DNA from: Isoetes taiwanensis
Taxonomy: Eukaryota > Streptophyta > Lycopodiopsida > Isoetales > Isoetaceae
Length of the DNA stretch: 64,000 nt
NCBI GenBank assembly: GCA_021234155.1
Contig: JAJEKV010000184.1
Coordinates: 62,001-126,000 of the forward strand
Direction of reading: 5' to 3'
The notes beneath the pieces are model-generated. The model was given only the letters and a program-made list of their open reading frames with translations, had not been told where the DNA came from and made no database searches. This document shows, in pieces, positions 1 through 12,540 of the stretch; position 1 is the first letter of the stretch, and the number at the start of each line of letters is the position of its first letter. The position numbers were made by a program, and so were the translations under genes.

Positions 1-1270
1 TTCCAGTCCGCCTTTCAGTGATGGCGAAGAAGGCCAAAGTAACGATGGAGCAAATTGAGCGCAATGAAGGCAGCATCCCTGTAAATCACCTCATTATGAA
101 GCTTTCGTTTGTATTTCAGTGGTTTTTTAGTTTAGACTTTTCTAAAACTTATATATCTGCTTGTCTTTGTAGGGATTCTGCACAGGCGTCTATCATGTCG
201 GAATCTGATGGATCGTGGGTCGCTAGGTTTCAAGCTATGGCCACCGGGTTCAAGCTTTGCTAAAGCTTGTTTTGCTACGGCAGTATTCTTCTTTTTTGCA
301 AAGCCATACAAGCAGTATTCCTTTGTTTTTGCATGCAAGCCAGACAAGTAGTATTCCTCTGTTTTTTTTAATGCCATGCAAGCCATAGCGCAGGAGGATT
401 TAATCTTAAGATCTGCCTGGCATAGACCGGATTTGGATTCAGCATCAACCGCTACAAAGGGGATGGTTTAATCTGTTAATTAGGCTCCAATTTTTCTTCC
501 TTAGCTCCAAGGCTTTCTCCTGCAATCTACAGCGCTTGCATTGTGTCCATGTTTAAGCATAGCTCCACTCCCGCTTCTTCCCTTTCTTCTCTAGTCGGTC
601 CTGTCTAAAGAAACAGAGTCTCTGTTAACAGAGTTATTAACCGGCTGGAAACCGGAGATGCAGAATGGTAGACCCAAATACCATTCTGCAATGGAGAGGA
701 ATGCCACGTGGCACGTTTATATTAACACGCAACAAAAAATGGCGACCCAAGTACTATATTGTGCTATGGGTGTAGTGTTTACGTCTTTTGCACATTGATG
801 CCATATCAAAGTATCATCTCTTGACTAAGTAGGGTTGAAACTTCACTTGTTGTTTAGGTTTTAATGTATCATTATGTATGGCGATGTGGCGCACTATCTT
901 TGTATGGGAATGCGGTGCACATTTGCAATGTCATATGTGTATACATAAATGAAATATGAAGCAACAGATTATGCTACAAATGCAAGTTTAGTGCAAGCGA
1001 GAATCGACCACAGATATTGTACTCTATAATTTTATATATGTATGATATAAAATGTAGAAGCAATAGTTAAAGGACATGAAGGGAGTTATGGATAAAATAT
1101 TTGGAAGCAATACACCATTGGCATAGTGCATGCAAGAGTCTTCGTATGAGGATTAAAAAAGGAGCATTAAAAGGGGTATAAGGAAACGTTTTCCCCAATG
1201 AGGAGGAGTACATAGTGCATTAAAAGAAGGGAGGACAATGAAACGTCTATTAGGCTAGTTCTTCTTTAGC
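1..1270. other. spacer, no gene recognised
   Basis: AT-rich DNA. A short open stretch from the ATG at 21 is followed by a donor-like GT near 79 and an acceptor-like TTTGTAG near 172, so the window could start in a two-exon gene fragment, but no family is recognisable. Around 270-380 the same pattern of GCAAGCC words beside T runs recurs three times. The rest is low-complexity spacer. Confidence 0.3.
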
Positions 1271-1310
1271 ATCAATGTTAAATGTAAAGCGTCTTACATG
1301 CAAAGAGAAG

Positions 1311-1838
1311 ATGGCAAAGAAACTATTGTTGCTATGGACTATTGCGTTGCATCATATGAATCTGGTTGCAAATGGAGCAATCTATTCAACATTTGCAACC
1401 ATGGCAGCAAATTCAAGCCACTCTTTTCCCCAGATCAAGGCCTTCGAGTTTTCCTCCAACAAGCTTTTTAATCTCTTCTTGGAAATAAATCAGCAAACAG
1501 AAATGAAACTCGGGTGTTATCTTGGAGTGGCTAATAGCACAACGATTTTGACTAAAACAGGAGGCCTTTCTATGTTGCCAGATTATTCTGCATCTAATTT
1601 CTGCGCCTTGAATTTGTATGACAATGGCTTTATTTTGCTTGAGACCTGTTTGGAGCGAAAATTGGTGGCCGATCTCAATGGTTACCAAAAATTGCATATG
1701 TCCGATCTACGGTTTGCCATAGACGACAATGGCGAAATTTCTATTGCAGTTGATGTTGCTTCTCCTCCATCTGAAAATGTTCTTTGGTTCCCCCACAGAT
1801 CCCCAGATCTTTATTTTCCTAGAATACCCTTTCTCTAA
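1311..1838 (+). CDS. hypothetical small secreted protein
   Basis: This is an open frame of 175 residues from the ATG at 1311; an in-frame ATG at 1275 would add 12 polar residues. I prefer 1311 because it places MAKKLLLLWTIALHH at the very N terminus, which looks like a signal peptide (basic start, Leu-rich core). The rest has scattered Cys, an NST glycosylation sequon and a region like LNLYDNGFILLE that faintly resembles plant bulb-type lectin domains; I do not regard that as an assignment. No intron is needed. It could equally be a gene relic, since it ends abruptly and lies between repeats. Confidence 0.35.
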   Translation: MAKKLLLLWTIALHHMNLVANGAIYSTFATMAANSSHSFPQIKAFEFSSNKLFNLFLEINQQTEMKLGCYLGVANSTTILTKTGGLSMLPDYSASNFCALNLYDNGFILLETCLERKLVADLNGYQKLHMSDLRFAIDDNGEISIAVDVASPPSENVLWFPHRSPDLYFPRIPFL

Positions 1839-2330
1839 AAATCCCAATATAGTTGGCATAATGCAAAATTTGTTTTGCTAGCATCATGCAAGAACGGTAT
1901 TTCTTAACAAACAGATTCCAATTCAGTTTTTGGTGATTTCTATTCAGTTTTTGATCCACATTTTTAGCCTGTGGTCTTGGCTATGTTGTATGTAATGCCA
2001 TGTTCATGTTCTTGTTTCTATCTGCATCTGTACCTTAGTCAGATATTGATGTTTTCTTCATCACAAACTTCAGTTGACTTCATTTTGCAATCAATTTCTT
2101 TTATGCACGAAAATCCTTGTAATTTATGTAAATCTGTTGTATATATGTTTTAGTTAGCACAGATCTTTTAAATACTTCATATCCGATCTTAAAGGTGGAG
2201 TAAGAATCAAGAAAAAGATCAGGTAGAATTTTATTATATGAAAGAATCAGTTACAAGAAAGAATGATAAAATACAACAGGGTCCCAAACTGTAATTACTT
2301 GGGGACAAATAAGATGAATTGTGAGGCTAG
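1839..2330. other. intergenic spacer
   Basis: AT-rich DNA between two convergent reading frames. It probably includes the 3' untranslated sequence of the minus-strand gene ending at 2331. No structured element seen. Confidence 0.4.
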
Positions 2331-2947
2331 TTAGTACGTGGGTTTGGGACATTTAGCAAGAGGGGCAAAATAGAAAGGGCCAGTGCTATAAAACTTAGAG
2401 GTTGGGTCAGATCTAGAGAAGGTAACTTTACCAAGACCACCTTTAGGAAATTTGCAGTTAGGGTTGTGGGAAGCAATGGCATGAGCTCGGCATCCGGCTG
2501 CCTGAGCCAGGGGTCCCAGACGGAACTGGAAGTAGCCATTTTGGTCTGTAAAAGCCTTGCTAAATGGGCTGCCAGGGCAAGACAAGCCCACTTCAGCACC
2601 TGCATTCAGATCAAAGACAAACCAACATAATCCGTTAAGTTATCCATGTTGGGTTTTTGGATAAGCTAACATCGAACTGCTAGAAAAACGAAAAAAATGC
2701 AAACCCACATCAAACAGCAAATTTTTTTGTTTATAGAAAAACACTGAATGAAATAGGATTGAATACCTTTTAGGTTGTAGGCTTTGCCTTTGCAAGGCTT
2801 GCAGTATACGAATCCCTGGACGTAGGTCTGCAGAGTTGGAACTGATTTTGGAATGGGATTATAAGGAATGCCAAGTGCTGCAGCGCTGAGGAGGGCGCTG
2901 AAGAAGAGCATAAGCCCCGTGAGAATACTTATGCTTGAGCTTGCCAT
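2331..2947 (-). CDS. Pollen Ole e 1 / extensin-like family secreted protein
   Basis: Two exons read on the minus strand: 2947-2767 and 2599-2331, joined across a GT-AG intron (donor at 2766, acceptor ending at 2600), give 149 residues with phase kept (181 + 269 nt = 150 codons). Residues 1-25 form a hydrophobic signal peptide starting MASSSISILTGLMLFFSALL. The mature part has the family layout: a QGFVYCKPCKGK block near the start of the beta-barrel, then SCPGSPFSKAFTDQNGYFQF, a later GCRAHAI Cys, an NPNCKFPKGG Cys and a tail ending KCPKPTY. Known family members are small secreted proteins of cell wall or pollen; the exact role is not known. Both halves are intact, so this is probably a working host gene. 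It sits alone with no operon-like context. Confidence 0.8.
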
Positions 2948-3639
2948 TTTTTTCAGGTTTGTGTTTGTTGCTGAATCGTTCCTTTTTCAGCCTTTTTATG
3001 CCAGTTTTTAGATTCATGGCACGCCTTATGATCGTGCCACGCGTCCCTTCTGGGCCACATTTGTGCATTGGCATTTGCTGTTATCTATCCAGCAGCCATG
3101 TTGTGTAGAATAATGCCCGTCAATGCAATAAAAAACATAATAGAATTACTTTTAGGGCAAACCCCTGCCTGGGAGGTCGGACTATGGAGGAAGTTCTGGC
3201 TATGGGTTTTCGAGTGCTGGCTACACCCTGCGAGCTACAGAACACAGCCTTGCAGAGATGGAAGAAACTGCAGAAGAAGGGTCTGTTTTTTTTTCTCATG
3301 CACCCGAGCAACTAAGGCTTCTTCCGACAGCCAACTCAGAACAAACAAGTATGGCTCTTCTTCAATAATCAAGTTCACAACTTTTTGAAGTTAAATTAGG
3401 CAAATTGTCATCAGTAGTGCACTGATAATAAAGTCAATAGTTCTTCAAAAACAAAAATAATAATAAAGTGAAGTGCATCGAATATGAACTTAAGACCCTT
3501 AACTCACTATAGCAAGAATACTGTAGCTATGGGATTGACCCAACTACTGTAATACCTCTGAGCAACCTTCGATCTATCAATACTTAAAACAATCTTGAGC
3601 ATCTGTTGCCTTCATTTAACCTATTCATTTTATTTTATT
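2948..3639. other. upstream region of the Ole e 1-like gene and spacer
   Basis: This is the 5' side of the minus-strand gene ending at 2947. No clear TATA box could be fixed. Beyond 3400 the sequence becomes A/T-rich spacer. Confidence 0.3.
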
Positions 3640-4012
3640 CTGATCAGTCCGGCGGTTTTGCACCACCGACCGATACAGTGGATGCTTGGCTCAAGGGTAC
3701 TGGGCCGAGTTCAAATAATCTAAAATAGAATCATCGAATTGCAGCTTCTATCTATATAAGGTACGTTCCCAACCTAAGAATTTTCATATGATTTAATTTG
3801 ACCTAGGAACACTTAAGATATTCTTATCATGTAAATGTTCCCTAGATAAAGCTTTTAATCTCCTTGAAGTAATTAGAATATCATGATTAGATAATTACTT
3901 CCTCAAATCCTATTCTTCATATATCAGATACTTTTAAACAGCTAGAATCATTGTATGTAAAATGATTAGATAGCTATTTCCTCAGCCACAATTTGATCTG
4001 ACAATTCTATCA
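3640..4012 (-). repeat. putative 3' LTR remnant of a copia element
   Basis: On the minus strand the copia pol fragment to the right is followed by a purine-rich tract (AAAGGGGAA) and then TG at 4012, which is how an LTR normally begins. No matching 5' LTR is in the window, so the left limit is a guess. Confidence 0.3.
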
Positions 4013-4025
4013 TTCCCCTTTCAGA

Positions 4026-5296
4026 TCACAATTGTTTTTCCTCCTTACAATTTAGTTCTTCAGTCGATCTTCTGAACCTATTGCTATTTAGTCCCTTTTT
4101 AAAGATATGTGCAAGTTGATCTTCAGATTTAGCATAGCTGACTTGTATCAAGTTTCTATTCACCATTTCCCTAATAAAGTGCATCTCCATTTCAATGTGT
4201 TTAGTTCTTTCATGAAGAACTGGGTTCTTTGTCATTGCAATGCAGCTCTAGCTGTCATAGAATAGTACAGTATTGTTCTTTTGCATTATTCCCAGCCCAT
4301 TTAAACATCTTCTTGCCCATATGATCTCTTTTGCAACTAGAGTAGTTGCGGCATATTCAGATTCAGCAGTGGATAGTGCTATTGAGGTTTGTTTCTTACT
4401 CCTCCAGCTGACGGGTCCGCCTCCAAGCATTAAGATGTATCCAAAGGTTGACTTTCTCTCATCCAAATCCCCACACCAATCGGCATCACTGCATGCCTTG
4501 AGTTGCAAGTCTTTCGAGTCATAAACCAAGCCAGCATGTTATGTTCACTTTAGGTATCTGAGGACACATTTTGCAGCAACCCAGTGTCCTTTTCCTAGAT
4601 TGCTATTGTATATATCTGCTTAATGCATTTACTATAAAGGCTATATCTGGCCTAGTATTATTTGCCACATGCAATAGGCTGCCTATTAACTGTCTGTAAG
4701 GAATTTTGATCATCTCTTCCTTTTCCTTTTCAGTTTTTGGAGACAAATCCTTAGAAAGTTTACATCCTGGAACCACTGGTGCTTTAACAGTATTACAGTA
4801 CTGCATATTGAATCGTTCCAGCATTGATTGAATATATCTGGTCTGAGTTAGAGTAACTACTTTCCTTTCCTTATCTCAACTTACTTGAATACCTAAAAAC
4901 CTCTTCAATTCACCCAAGTCTGTCATTTAAAATTTATTTTTGAGAATATCCTTCCAAATCTTTAATGTCCCTGTATCATTTGCTATCCTTACACAATCGT
5001 CTACATGTAATGCAATTATATAATAATTGTTCTCTTCTTCATAAATGTATACATTACTATCATTATCCAATTTGTTAAATCCCTGCTTCTTGAGATAAGA
5101 ATCAATGCACTTATACCATTGCCTGGGAATTTTGTTTCAACCCATAAACAACCTTTTTTAGTTTCCAGACTTTATTTTTCCCTTGTTCATATCCTGGTGC
5201 TTGCTTCATGAATATGTAGCATAATAACAGGGGATTTTCTTTGTGTTTTTGTACGCTTTTCACTGAGGTTTTTCTATGATTTCGTGATGTATTCAA
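4026..5296 (-). pseudogene. Ty1-copia reverse transcriptase-RNase H fragment
   Basis: Consecutive minus-strand frames read in the right order for the C-terminal end of a copia polyprotein. APGYEQGKNKVWKLKKVVYGLKQ lies near 5200-5110, LHVDDC is the catalytic pair near 4990 (the family usually has YVDD; here the Tyr is His), NTRPDIAFIVNALSRY lies near 4660-4610, and the RNase H stretch DADWCGDLDERKSTFGY and ALSTAESEY lies near 4480-4360. The reading frame is broken by stops and shifts at about 5100, 4880, 4600 and 4245, and everything upstream (gag, protease, integrase) is missing. It is a dead, 5'-truncated copy. Confidence 0.85.
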
Positions 5297-5343
5297 ATGG
5301 ATGTACTAATGCGTACATCTAGAGTGCACCATTTCTGAGCCAT

Positions 5344-5535
5344 TGATTTTAGCCTTTTTTTTCAATGGTCAACAACCAATGGCTCAACAAAAGCCCTTTT
5401 TTTGTGCGTGTGGTGCATAATGGGCACATGAAGGGCCGTTGATTTTAGCCCTTTTTTTCAATGGTCAACAACCAATGGCTCACAACAAAAGCCCTCTTTT
5501 TGTGTGTGTGGTGCATAATGGCACATGAAGGGCTT
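5344..5535. repeat. two-copy tandem repeat, ~95 bp unit
   Basis: The unit starting TTGATTTTAGCC and ending in a GGTGCATAATGG...CACATGAAGGGC block is present at about 5344-5440 and again at 5443-5535, with a few substitutions and a 2-3 base indel. No coding content. Confidence 0.75.
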
Positions 5536-7282
5536 GAAGGGCGCATGTAGTGCAGTTTCCCCGCCGGCAACACATTTCTTATCATAACGTTTGATCTAGA
5601 GCTCTGTTTGAGATGATTTTTATTGCCTTGGAAACCTCTCTCCGAGATCTTTAAAATAGTGTATGATATGGATATGTTTGGTTAAGTTATGTATGCTAAA
5701 ACAGCAATTTTTTGGCCGGGTTTGGTAGGCATTTTTAGATTTTGAGGCAGTTATTAAGCAAATTCCAAGGCTTCTAGATCCTTGTGCTAACAAGCAGAAA
5801 AGTTCCCCACTTTGATTTCTCACTACAAGAATCCATGGAGGCCAAAGGCTGCTGTTAAATTCCAGTTGAAAAATGTTTGTGTATGGGTGTTGCAAAGTTT
5901 ATGACTTTCAGAATAATGGGATCAATCTGCTCTATCTTTATGGTAACTTTTACTTATCTTCTATTTGTTTTATTGTGATCAAATTCAAAAGCTACAGGTG
6001 ATGAAAGCCTCAAATGAATTCTAGTTTTTTTCGGGTTTAAATTCTAAAATTTTTGTCTGGGAGGGGAGGAGGGGGGTCCCCTAAGGCCCCGAAGGGGCCA
6101 ATAAAATTTTTTTGCAACACAAACCATTAACATCCAACATATAAAAATTAAATCCCCGAACATATAACAACCAACACATAACAACCATTGATATTAACAA
6201 CCAACATATAACTACCATTGACATTAATTAACACAACCATTGGGCCCAACACATTTACATTAAAATCCCCCTTAAACCCTCTTTGGTTTGGGTGCATTTA
6301 GAAAAGTAGTATTTACATCCATGTGGTGCAGCTCCAGACCCAGTGCACTTGCTGATGCTATTAGCATTCTAATGCTTGTCAACTTCAACAAGGGAATATG
6401 TGTCTCCGTAATCTATTCCTTTCTTTTGCGTAAAACCTTGAGCGACCAGCCTTACCATATACTCGGGATTCCATTCTCTATATGGTTATTGTGCAACTGT
6501 GAACCCTCCCGCTTTCCTCAATTCCATTCATTGCACGTTTGTGCTTGCTTGCTTACCCTCTTAACCAAATATCAAGTACAAGACCAACAAAATCTATCCA
6601 GTACGTGAAGTGCTCAAATCCATGCTTTGTATTGCCATTTTCGCTTCCTTGCCATAATCCACCTGTGCTGGAAAGCAAAGGACGCATTTTGGCCCACACA
6701 GGACCCTTCTAAAACTTAATTCTTTAAAAATTCCTTGCAAATCTATCGCACAAAAGCCATTGATTGCATAAATCTTGCAAATCTGTCGTAGAAATGGAGT
6801 TCGGATAGAATATGAAGCCGACAAAAATGGAGTCCAATGTTGTTGTGTCGTGATCTTAGTCGAAAAAATATTTGGCCTTATAGAAGTTTTCCTTCTTTTC
6901 TTAGCTATACATCTTTTCCTCTTTATTTTTATGAACTGACAATGGTTTGCCACGCACAAAACTCCCTTATTTTTCAATAATTGTTTTTTTTTCCACAACA
7001 AAAAAACTTGTAAAAAACATTTGCAAATGTAATCAAAGGATATGGAATAGTGTCCAATCAATTGGAATATTGAATCTGAAACTATATTCCATAAAGTGTG
7101 CCTAATTTGTTTCTGTGTTTTGTGGTATTAACGCTAAGGTTTGAGCATGATTCTTGTTACTTATTGTATTTGAATTCCTATTTTTCTGACGTGGAGTGTT
7201 GGTTTTGTTGGGGTTTTAGATTTTGTTTAGGAATGTAAATTTAAGGTCTCTAGATAGTAGTTTAAAAATACAAGAAACTTAT
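5536..7282. other. AT-rich spacer with short CAACATATAAC-type repeats
   Basis: No gene recognised. At about 6115-6255 short words built on ACCATTGA and AACAACCAACATATAAC recur several times, forming a degenerate minisatellite. A G-rich/C-rich patch lies at 6058-6105. Confidence 0.4.
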
Positions 7283-7304
7283 CGCGGCGGCCAAGGCCGC
7301 CGCG
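7283..7304. repeat. perfect GC-rich inverted repeat
   Basis: CGCGGCGGCC and its exact reverse complement are separated by AA, giving a 10-bp stem in an AT-rich neighbourhood. It may be the tip of an old foldback element. No wider arms were seen. Confidence 0.6.
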
Positions 7305-8687
7305 AACGTTTCTCTTTCCCAACCCATAACAAATGGCCTAATGTGCAACATCCCGCTATTCTACCAAGGTAAATAAGTTACATTTTTTTCTTTAAAATCG
7401 CAATGGCTTAAAAGTAATGGTTAGGTTCTTTTCACCAATCAAATTTGCTGAACATCAAATATCACAGCAAGTCCAATCAAAAGATACCACATACACATCT
7501 TTTTGAGGATTGTGAAAAAGTTAACCAGCTTGATGGGCAAAGAGGCACACTTAAAAATTACGGCCATTACCATAAAAAATACCTAGCAAGAACATAAATC
7601 TAAAGCAAGGGAACTCCGTATTCAATGGTCTCTGCTTATAACACCACTGTGATATACTATGGCATGGTTCTATGGTTTAAGCTACCAAGGCTTGCTAAGG
7701 TAAGGTTCTATTACTCAATATACTAATATGTAGGGGTCAATAACTTCAGTCAATATGTATTCAAATGTGGCTTCAAGTTCTGTGCCTAACCAGGCATGCA
7801 AAAACTAGTCTCTAAAAGATGGACTCTATGGTCCCAATAGAGTATAGTCTATATTCTATATTCTTGACGATCTCCTTTCTCCCTCAACAATTAATGGGTT
7901 CGGCATTGTTGCAGGTCTAGATACTAGTTATTCAAAAGAGCCCTTCTAACACGTCATTTCATGCAATATGGCTGCTCATTTGGGAAATGCTAATTTACAC
8001 ATTAAACTGAATAAACATGTACTCACCCAATAACAATCAGCATTCAACCTCAAATATTTTAAAAGTAAATAGCAATAAACTTAGGTAATAAGGAAATAAT
8101 CATGTTTGAACTATTGTCAGATAGTAAATACCAATAGGATTTGATACAAAGATCTAGATACCAATAGATTTGATACAAAGATCTAGTTCCAGAAGATAAC
8201 GTAGCAAATGGTACAACAGGAAAATATGGTCTCACAAAGACAATAACTTGGAAGCAAAGGATTATTTGCTTCATTCATCATTTAGTTCATTATCATGAAT
8301 GTAAGAAAATACAGGCTTCAGGGGAATCTATAAGGTCATTCTCATTGCATGGAGGTTTGTCCTAAAACTACTACAGCAACTTTCCTTTACAAACTACTTG
8401 GAGCAAGCTTCTTAAAGGACCAAGAGAGCAGGCATCCTTGAAAGCACACACAATTATACTACCTTAGTTTAGTGAATTGGTAGCTCATAGCTCTTGCAGT
8501 AAAGATTGGCTCTAGGTAAACAATCAGTCCCTTCACATTGCTTCACTTGGCGCTAATTATACGAATGACTTAGCATCGTGACAATCAATAAGACGGCACA
8601 ATGACCCACATGTATAGCTCTGGAGAAGGGCCAGTTGTCAAAGAGAGCAGAATGTTGCATAAGACATCAGAGAATTCCCTACAAAAA
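7305..8687. other. spacer, nothing recognised
   Basis: AT-rich DNA without open frames of note, RNA genes or clear repeats. Confidence 0.4.
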
Positions 8688-8770
8688 GCACAATTTCATT
8701 AATTATGGACAATACCTGAATTTATGGACCATTTTTTAGTAGACTTGGATGAATGACTCATTTTCATACA

Positions 8771-9160
8771 CTAGTTGACATCCCCTGCGAGTGCTGCATA
8801 TGCCTCAGCAGCATGCACGGGTATCTTAATAGTATTAGGTATCTTCTTCTTGTTTGATGGCTCCCAAGCGTAGTCGATAGTCTCCACTTCTATGCGGTCA
8901 CTTGCAGTCGTTGGCCTCCATCTCTTCTTCCAACAATTGGCATAATTATTTGGGTAGACTTGGTTCCTCTTTGGGATTGGCTCCCACCAAGTCACCGAGA
9001 ATAGTCTCAAAGTTCTCCTTCTTATCATCCATTTGTGGGTCCTCATTAGCTAGGCCCACCCAAGTTGGGCCTGACACATCATCGTAGTGCCATAATAAAC
9101 ATACCTTTCTTCAAATCTTTGTATGGGTTGAATTAGGCACAGGTTTGTCCTTCGGGGGCC
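8771..9160 (-). pseudogene. minus-strand coding relic, unknown
   Basis: The minus strand reads as several short frames that join into a hydrophilic, acidic stretch containing DDVSGPTWVGLANEDPQMDD and KKENFETILGDLVGANPKEE, ending with a stop at 8771. It lies downstream of the transposase-like relic on the same strand and may be its C-terminal tail or a following exon. Family not recognised. Confidence 0.35.
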
Positions 9161-9739
9161 GACATAAGGAGGAGTGATAGTAGCAATTGGCTCTACCACT
9201 ACTGACTACATGAGGTGGAGCTTGTGCTTGCCTAGTACATGGCGGAAGTCATTATAAGTGCCTTCGTCACTGCTGATGTTCGAGTTCTTGCAAGAGTTTC
9301 ATCCAATATTCAATCGCGGGCGTGAAGCGTGCGAGTAGTTGGCGCCGGAGCACCTTTGTTAGGCGTTGAACAAGCAACCCAATGCAATATATGCTTGTGG
9401 ATCTTGTTTTGACGGCAGGCCAAGGTCCTTCACCGATTTCTTGGGAGGAAGCGACTTAGGATATCAAGCGGCATCATGGGCTTCCCCGTCCTCTTTTTCT
9501 TTCCACATTTTTATTCCACCACCAGGCAACCAATCCGGTAAAGTGGGTCTAGTTTTTGTAATACATGATGGCCAATCACCATTCATAGCGAATCTGAAAG
9601 TTAGAGGGGTGGTATGACTGTCAATCTATCATCCCCATCGGTATGTAGCCTTCTATAAAACCCTTCCAATCGGAACTTTGTCAACAACATAGGGGACGGG
9701 TGTATTCAAGTTGCATTTGTGGAATTCATACGTGGATTA

Positions 9740-10840
9740 CGGCATTGTGAGCACCCTACGCCTTCTTTAAAGATGTAGAGAAGTTACCAAACAAGGCATC
9801 GATATCATCATGTGTGTGGTGGGGCATCATGAACCCTAGCTCAATCTCTTCAAACACACCAAGATATACTAGGTAAGAAAGATAGGAGAAGACATACCTA
9901 TTCTTGTTACGTCCGGATCGTTGTCATTTTGCAAATAAAGTATCTTGGTGAGAGGCTTCAATGATGGTCCACGTGCACTGTGGCAAATTAGCGTGGGTAT
10001 CTTTGGTATTGGATAGTGACAACTTTGACTCCAAGGCCGTTGTGATACCATAATGAGGAGACCCATTTTGGAGCAGATGATTCAGGCAGCGGCAGTGGTG
10101 GCCTCCTGCATACTTCGTGCCCCATCTCTAATCTCTTCAAGATGCTATTCAAAGAACCTACATGGAAGTTGGAGTCATCGGCCATAAGTCCGGGCAAAGT
10201 TTCCATAAGATCCATTCCCATGACCATGAGTCAATGCACCAGTCAATGTCGTTTTTCAGCTTGTCAAGTCTCGAGGAGAGACTTTTCTGGATTGTTGCAA
10301 TTTTGGAATCATTGTTTTGGCTTGATCCATTTTGTCGTGAATAATACAAAGATATTGGTAGGGATACGTGGGAGTATAATCTCCACGACCCGATGATGTG
10401 TAATGCGACCACGAGGCACGCTTTCGAGTCTATGCGCGCTCTTCTTTCATCATGCAATAGCCTCCTCTCTCCTTCATCTTTGGTCTTGTTAACCCGTGCG
10501 GATCACCTCACATGTATCGCATTTGGAGAATGCAATTTTTCTTTGCGATCACGGCGTCCGGAAACTCCGCCTCCCGTTCTATGAAAACACATCCGGTGAT
10601 ACCTTCTTGCCGGTCAATGCCACAACCTCTGCATTAACCTCTTCTAGAATCTTTGGACTTCGTAAACATTGCGGGCAACTTCGACATTCTCTCTTATCCC
10701 CTCCTCGTTTCTCTTGCTACGATTGGGGCAAGGATTCACCGATTCTCCCTCCACGAACATGGAAAACACGGCCTCACATGCCAGCGTCGAGGGCGAGGCT
10801 TCAAGGTGCCACCAGTTACCATGTTAGGCCTTGCGTGCAC
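9740..10840 (-). pseudogene. DDE-like transposase relic
   Basis: Reading the minus strand through several small frameshifts gives, in order: a KCDTCEV zinc-like pair near 10505-10530; IIHDKMDQAKT near 10315-10345; LTGALTHGHGNGSYGNF near 10185-10235; LQNDN near 9920-9940 followed by NKNRYVFSYLSYLVYLGVFE; and HHTHDDIDALFGNFSTSLKK near 9775-9830. I know this block order from a poorly described family in plants, algae and oomycetes with the pattern DGMDQ.K, LQLDN..REN-KNRYV and HTHEDID. The acidic positions suggest an RNase H-fold (DDE) nuclease, which is inference. At least four 1-2 base frame breaks make it non-functional as read, unless some are assembly errors. Confidence 0.6.
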
Positions 10841-11946
10841 CCTCAAGAAATTGGGCCTTCCATTTTCGGATCACAGACGGCTTTGAGATCCGAGAGACAA
10901 GGTACCAGCCCTTTCGCAAAAGCGAGATTCCCCCTGCAGCACCGGTCGTCCCACTCTTGACCTTTCATGTTGTTGGCCGAACATGTCATAAACAAAAGTA
11001 ACCCTATCACTTGATTTCATGGTAAGGAATTCCTTTCGCATGTTAACAACTTGATTCCTAGAGAAACCGACACAACACCTATTCTTGCAACACAAGGTCC
11101 TCCGTAAGTGAGGATAGCATTACGAGTGGTGGGGCGAGCAAGCTTTGGTGGCCTAACAACCTTCACGGGTTGTGGGGAATGAAAAGTGTAATGTCGTTTC
11201 TCATAATTTGGGTAACCACGATGCTCTCGAGCTCCCACGGCCGGACACAATATCTGCTTCTGATTTGCGATGTCTTTGCGGTCAATATCTCCCGAGACCT
11301 TTACTCCGTCAACACTGAGGCGAGGTCATTGCTCCATCTCACGAGCATCCCCGGCCCGGCACCCGCAAGCAACCGGCGGATGTTCACTTGAAGGGGAGGG
11401 AAACCTTCGATTCTGATACTCCCACAAACTTGAAACCGAAACTGGTCACAAAGCGCATCATCGGGGCGATTGAAAGATATGAATCCCTTTCAGGCAATAA
11501 TGGAGTCGCATGAGTGCCATATCTCACAATCCTTTTCAAGAAGGGTATATCTTGTCGGCCGGTTGTGTCTCCTTCCCCATCATCCATTTGTCTTTTCTTT
11601 GGGGGCGTCATTAGCGAGACGACTCACGAGCATCTTCACTTCTCTCCCGCGAAGCGAATGAGCCCCCGGCTTCTGCTATTGTGGTTGCATCACGGAGTTG
11701 GCCGGGGAAGGGTATGGTGGCCTTGAACACTTCCTCCACACCTACGCATTTCAGTAGTCCTTCGATATCTCCTTGAAGTGGCATTGTGTCATTTGCCCCA
11801 CAACTCCCTTTGCTACTAGATGTTCATTAAGGAAGAGATACACAACCCGCACAAGGATTTCAGGTAGTGTTAAAATCGAGTAAGGAAGACGAGAAAGCAA
11901 TGCAAATGACCGGGGGACTCCCCATTCAATGGTTACAAGGACAATA
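10841..11946. other. GC-rich interior of the putative element, minus-strand coding relics
   Basis: Many short frames on both strands, none recognisable. By position it should contain the N-terminal part of the minus-strand transposase gene. Confidence 0.3.
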
Positions 11947-12540
11947 AAATTGGGCGGGTGCCCTTTTTACGTATATGGGTGTTTTAGATTCCCCTTGTAT
12001 AAGGTTAGTATTGGATGCGGTGAGTCTCACAATGGGTAGAAAAGAAGGTTCTCACTCTGAAGAGGCCATATCCACAACACAAATTGGGTAAAGCCCAATT
12101 TGTTCGTGGTGGTAGAGGAGCTGTAAAAGTAGGTACACACTGGCCAGCCCAATTTAGTCATCACCAAGAGAAAACACATTCGGAGATACCCTGGCCGGGC
12201 TCTACTTTCACCTATCCGGGTCATGTACGTAAAGGGACAATATGGGCAATTTACCAATTTGTCCCATTGTTGCAAATTGGGCGGCCTTCCAATTTGAACC
12301 GAATCAGCGCTTTATATAAGGGTATTATTGATGCAAACGGGCCCACAATGGGTACAAAAAGAAGGTTGTCGTTCCAGCAGATATATCCACAAGACAAATT
12401 GGCGTAGCCCTATTTGTTCGTGGTGGTTAAAGACCCGCGAAGTAGGCGAGAGGCTCACCAATTTAGTTGTCACCAAGATAAAAACACCTTCGAGATACGC
12501 TTTGCTTTGCCCATCCGGTTTCACCTACCGGTCAACTACA
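11947..12540. repeat. two tandem copies of a ~300-bp repeat
   Basis: Two consecutive units share an ordered set of words: AATTGGGCGG, a TATAAGG or TATACAAGG word, CACAATGGGTA, AGAAGGTT, ATATCCACAA, AATTTGTTCGTGGTGGT, CAATTTAGT and CACCAAGA, then a CACCTA box. Copy one covers about 11947-12225, copy two about 12280-12540. They lie between the minus-strand transposase relic and the plus-strand gene and may be regulatory or transposase-binding sequence. Confidence 0.65.

Noticed and set aside
3068-3388. 106-codon frame upstream of the Ole e 1-like gene
   Set aside because: No homology, biased composition, and it overlaps the expected promoter of the minus-strand gene.
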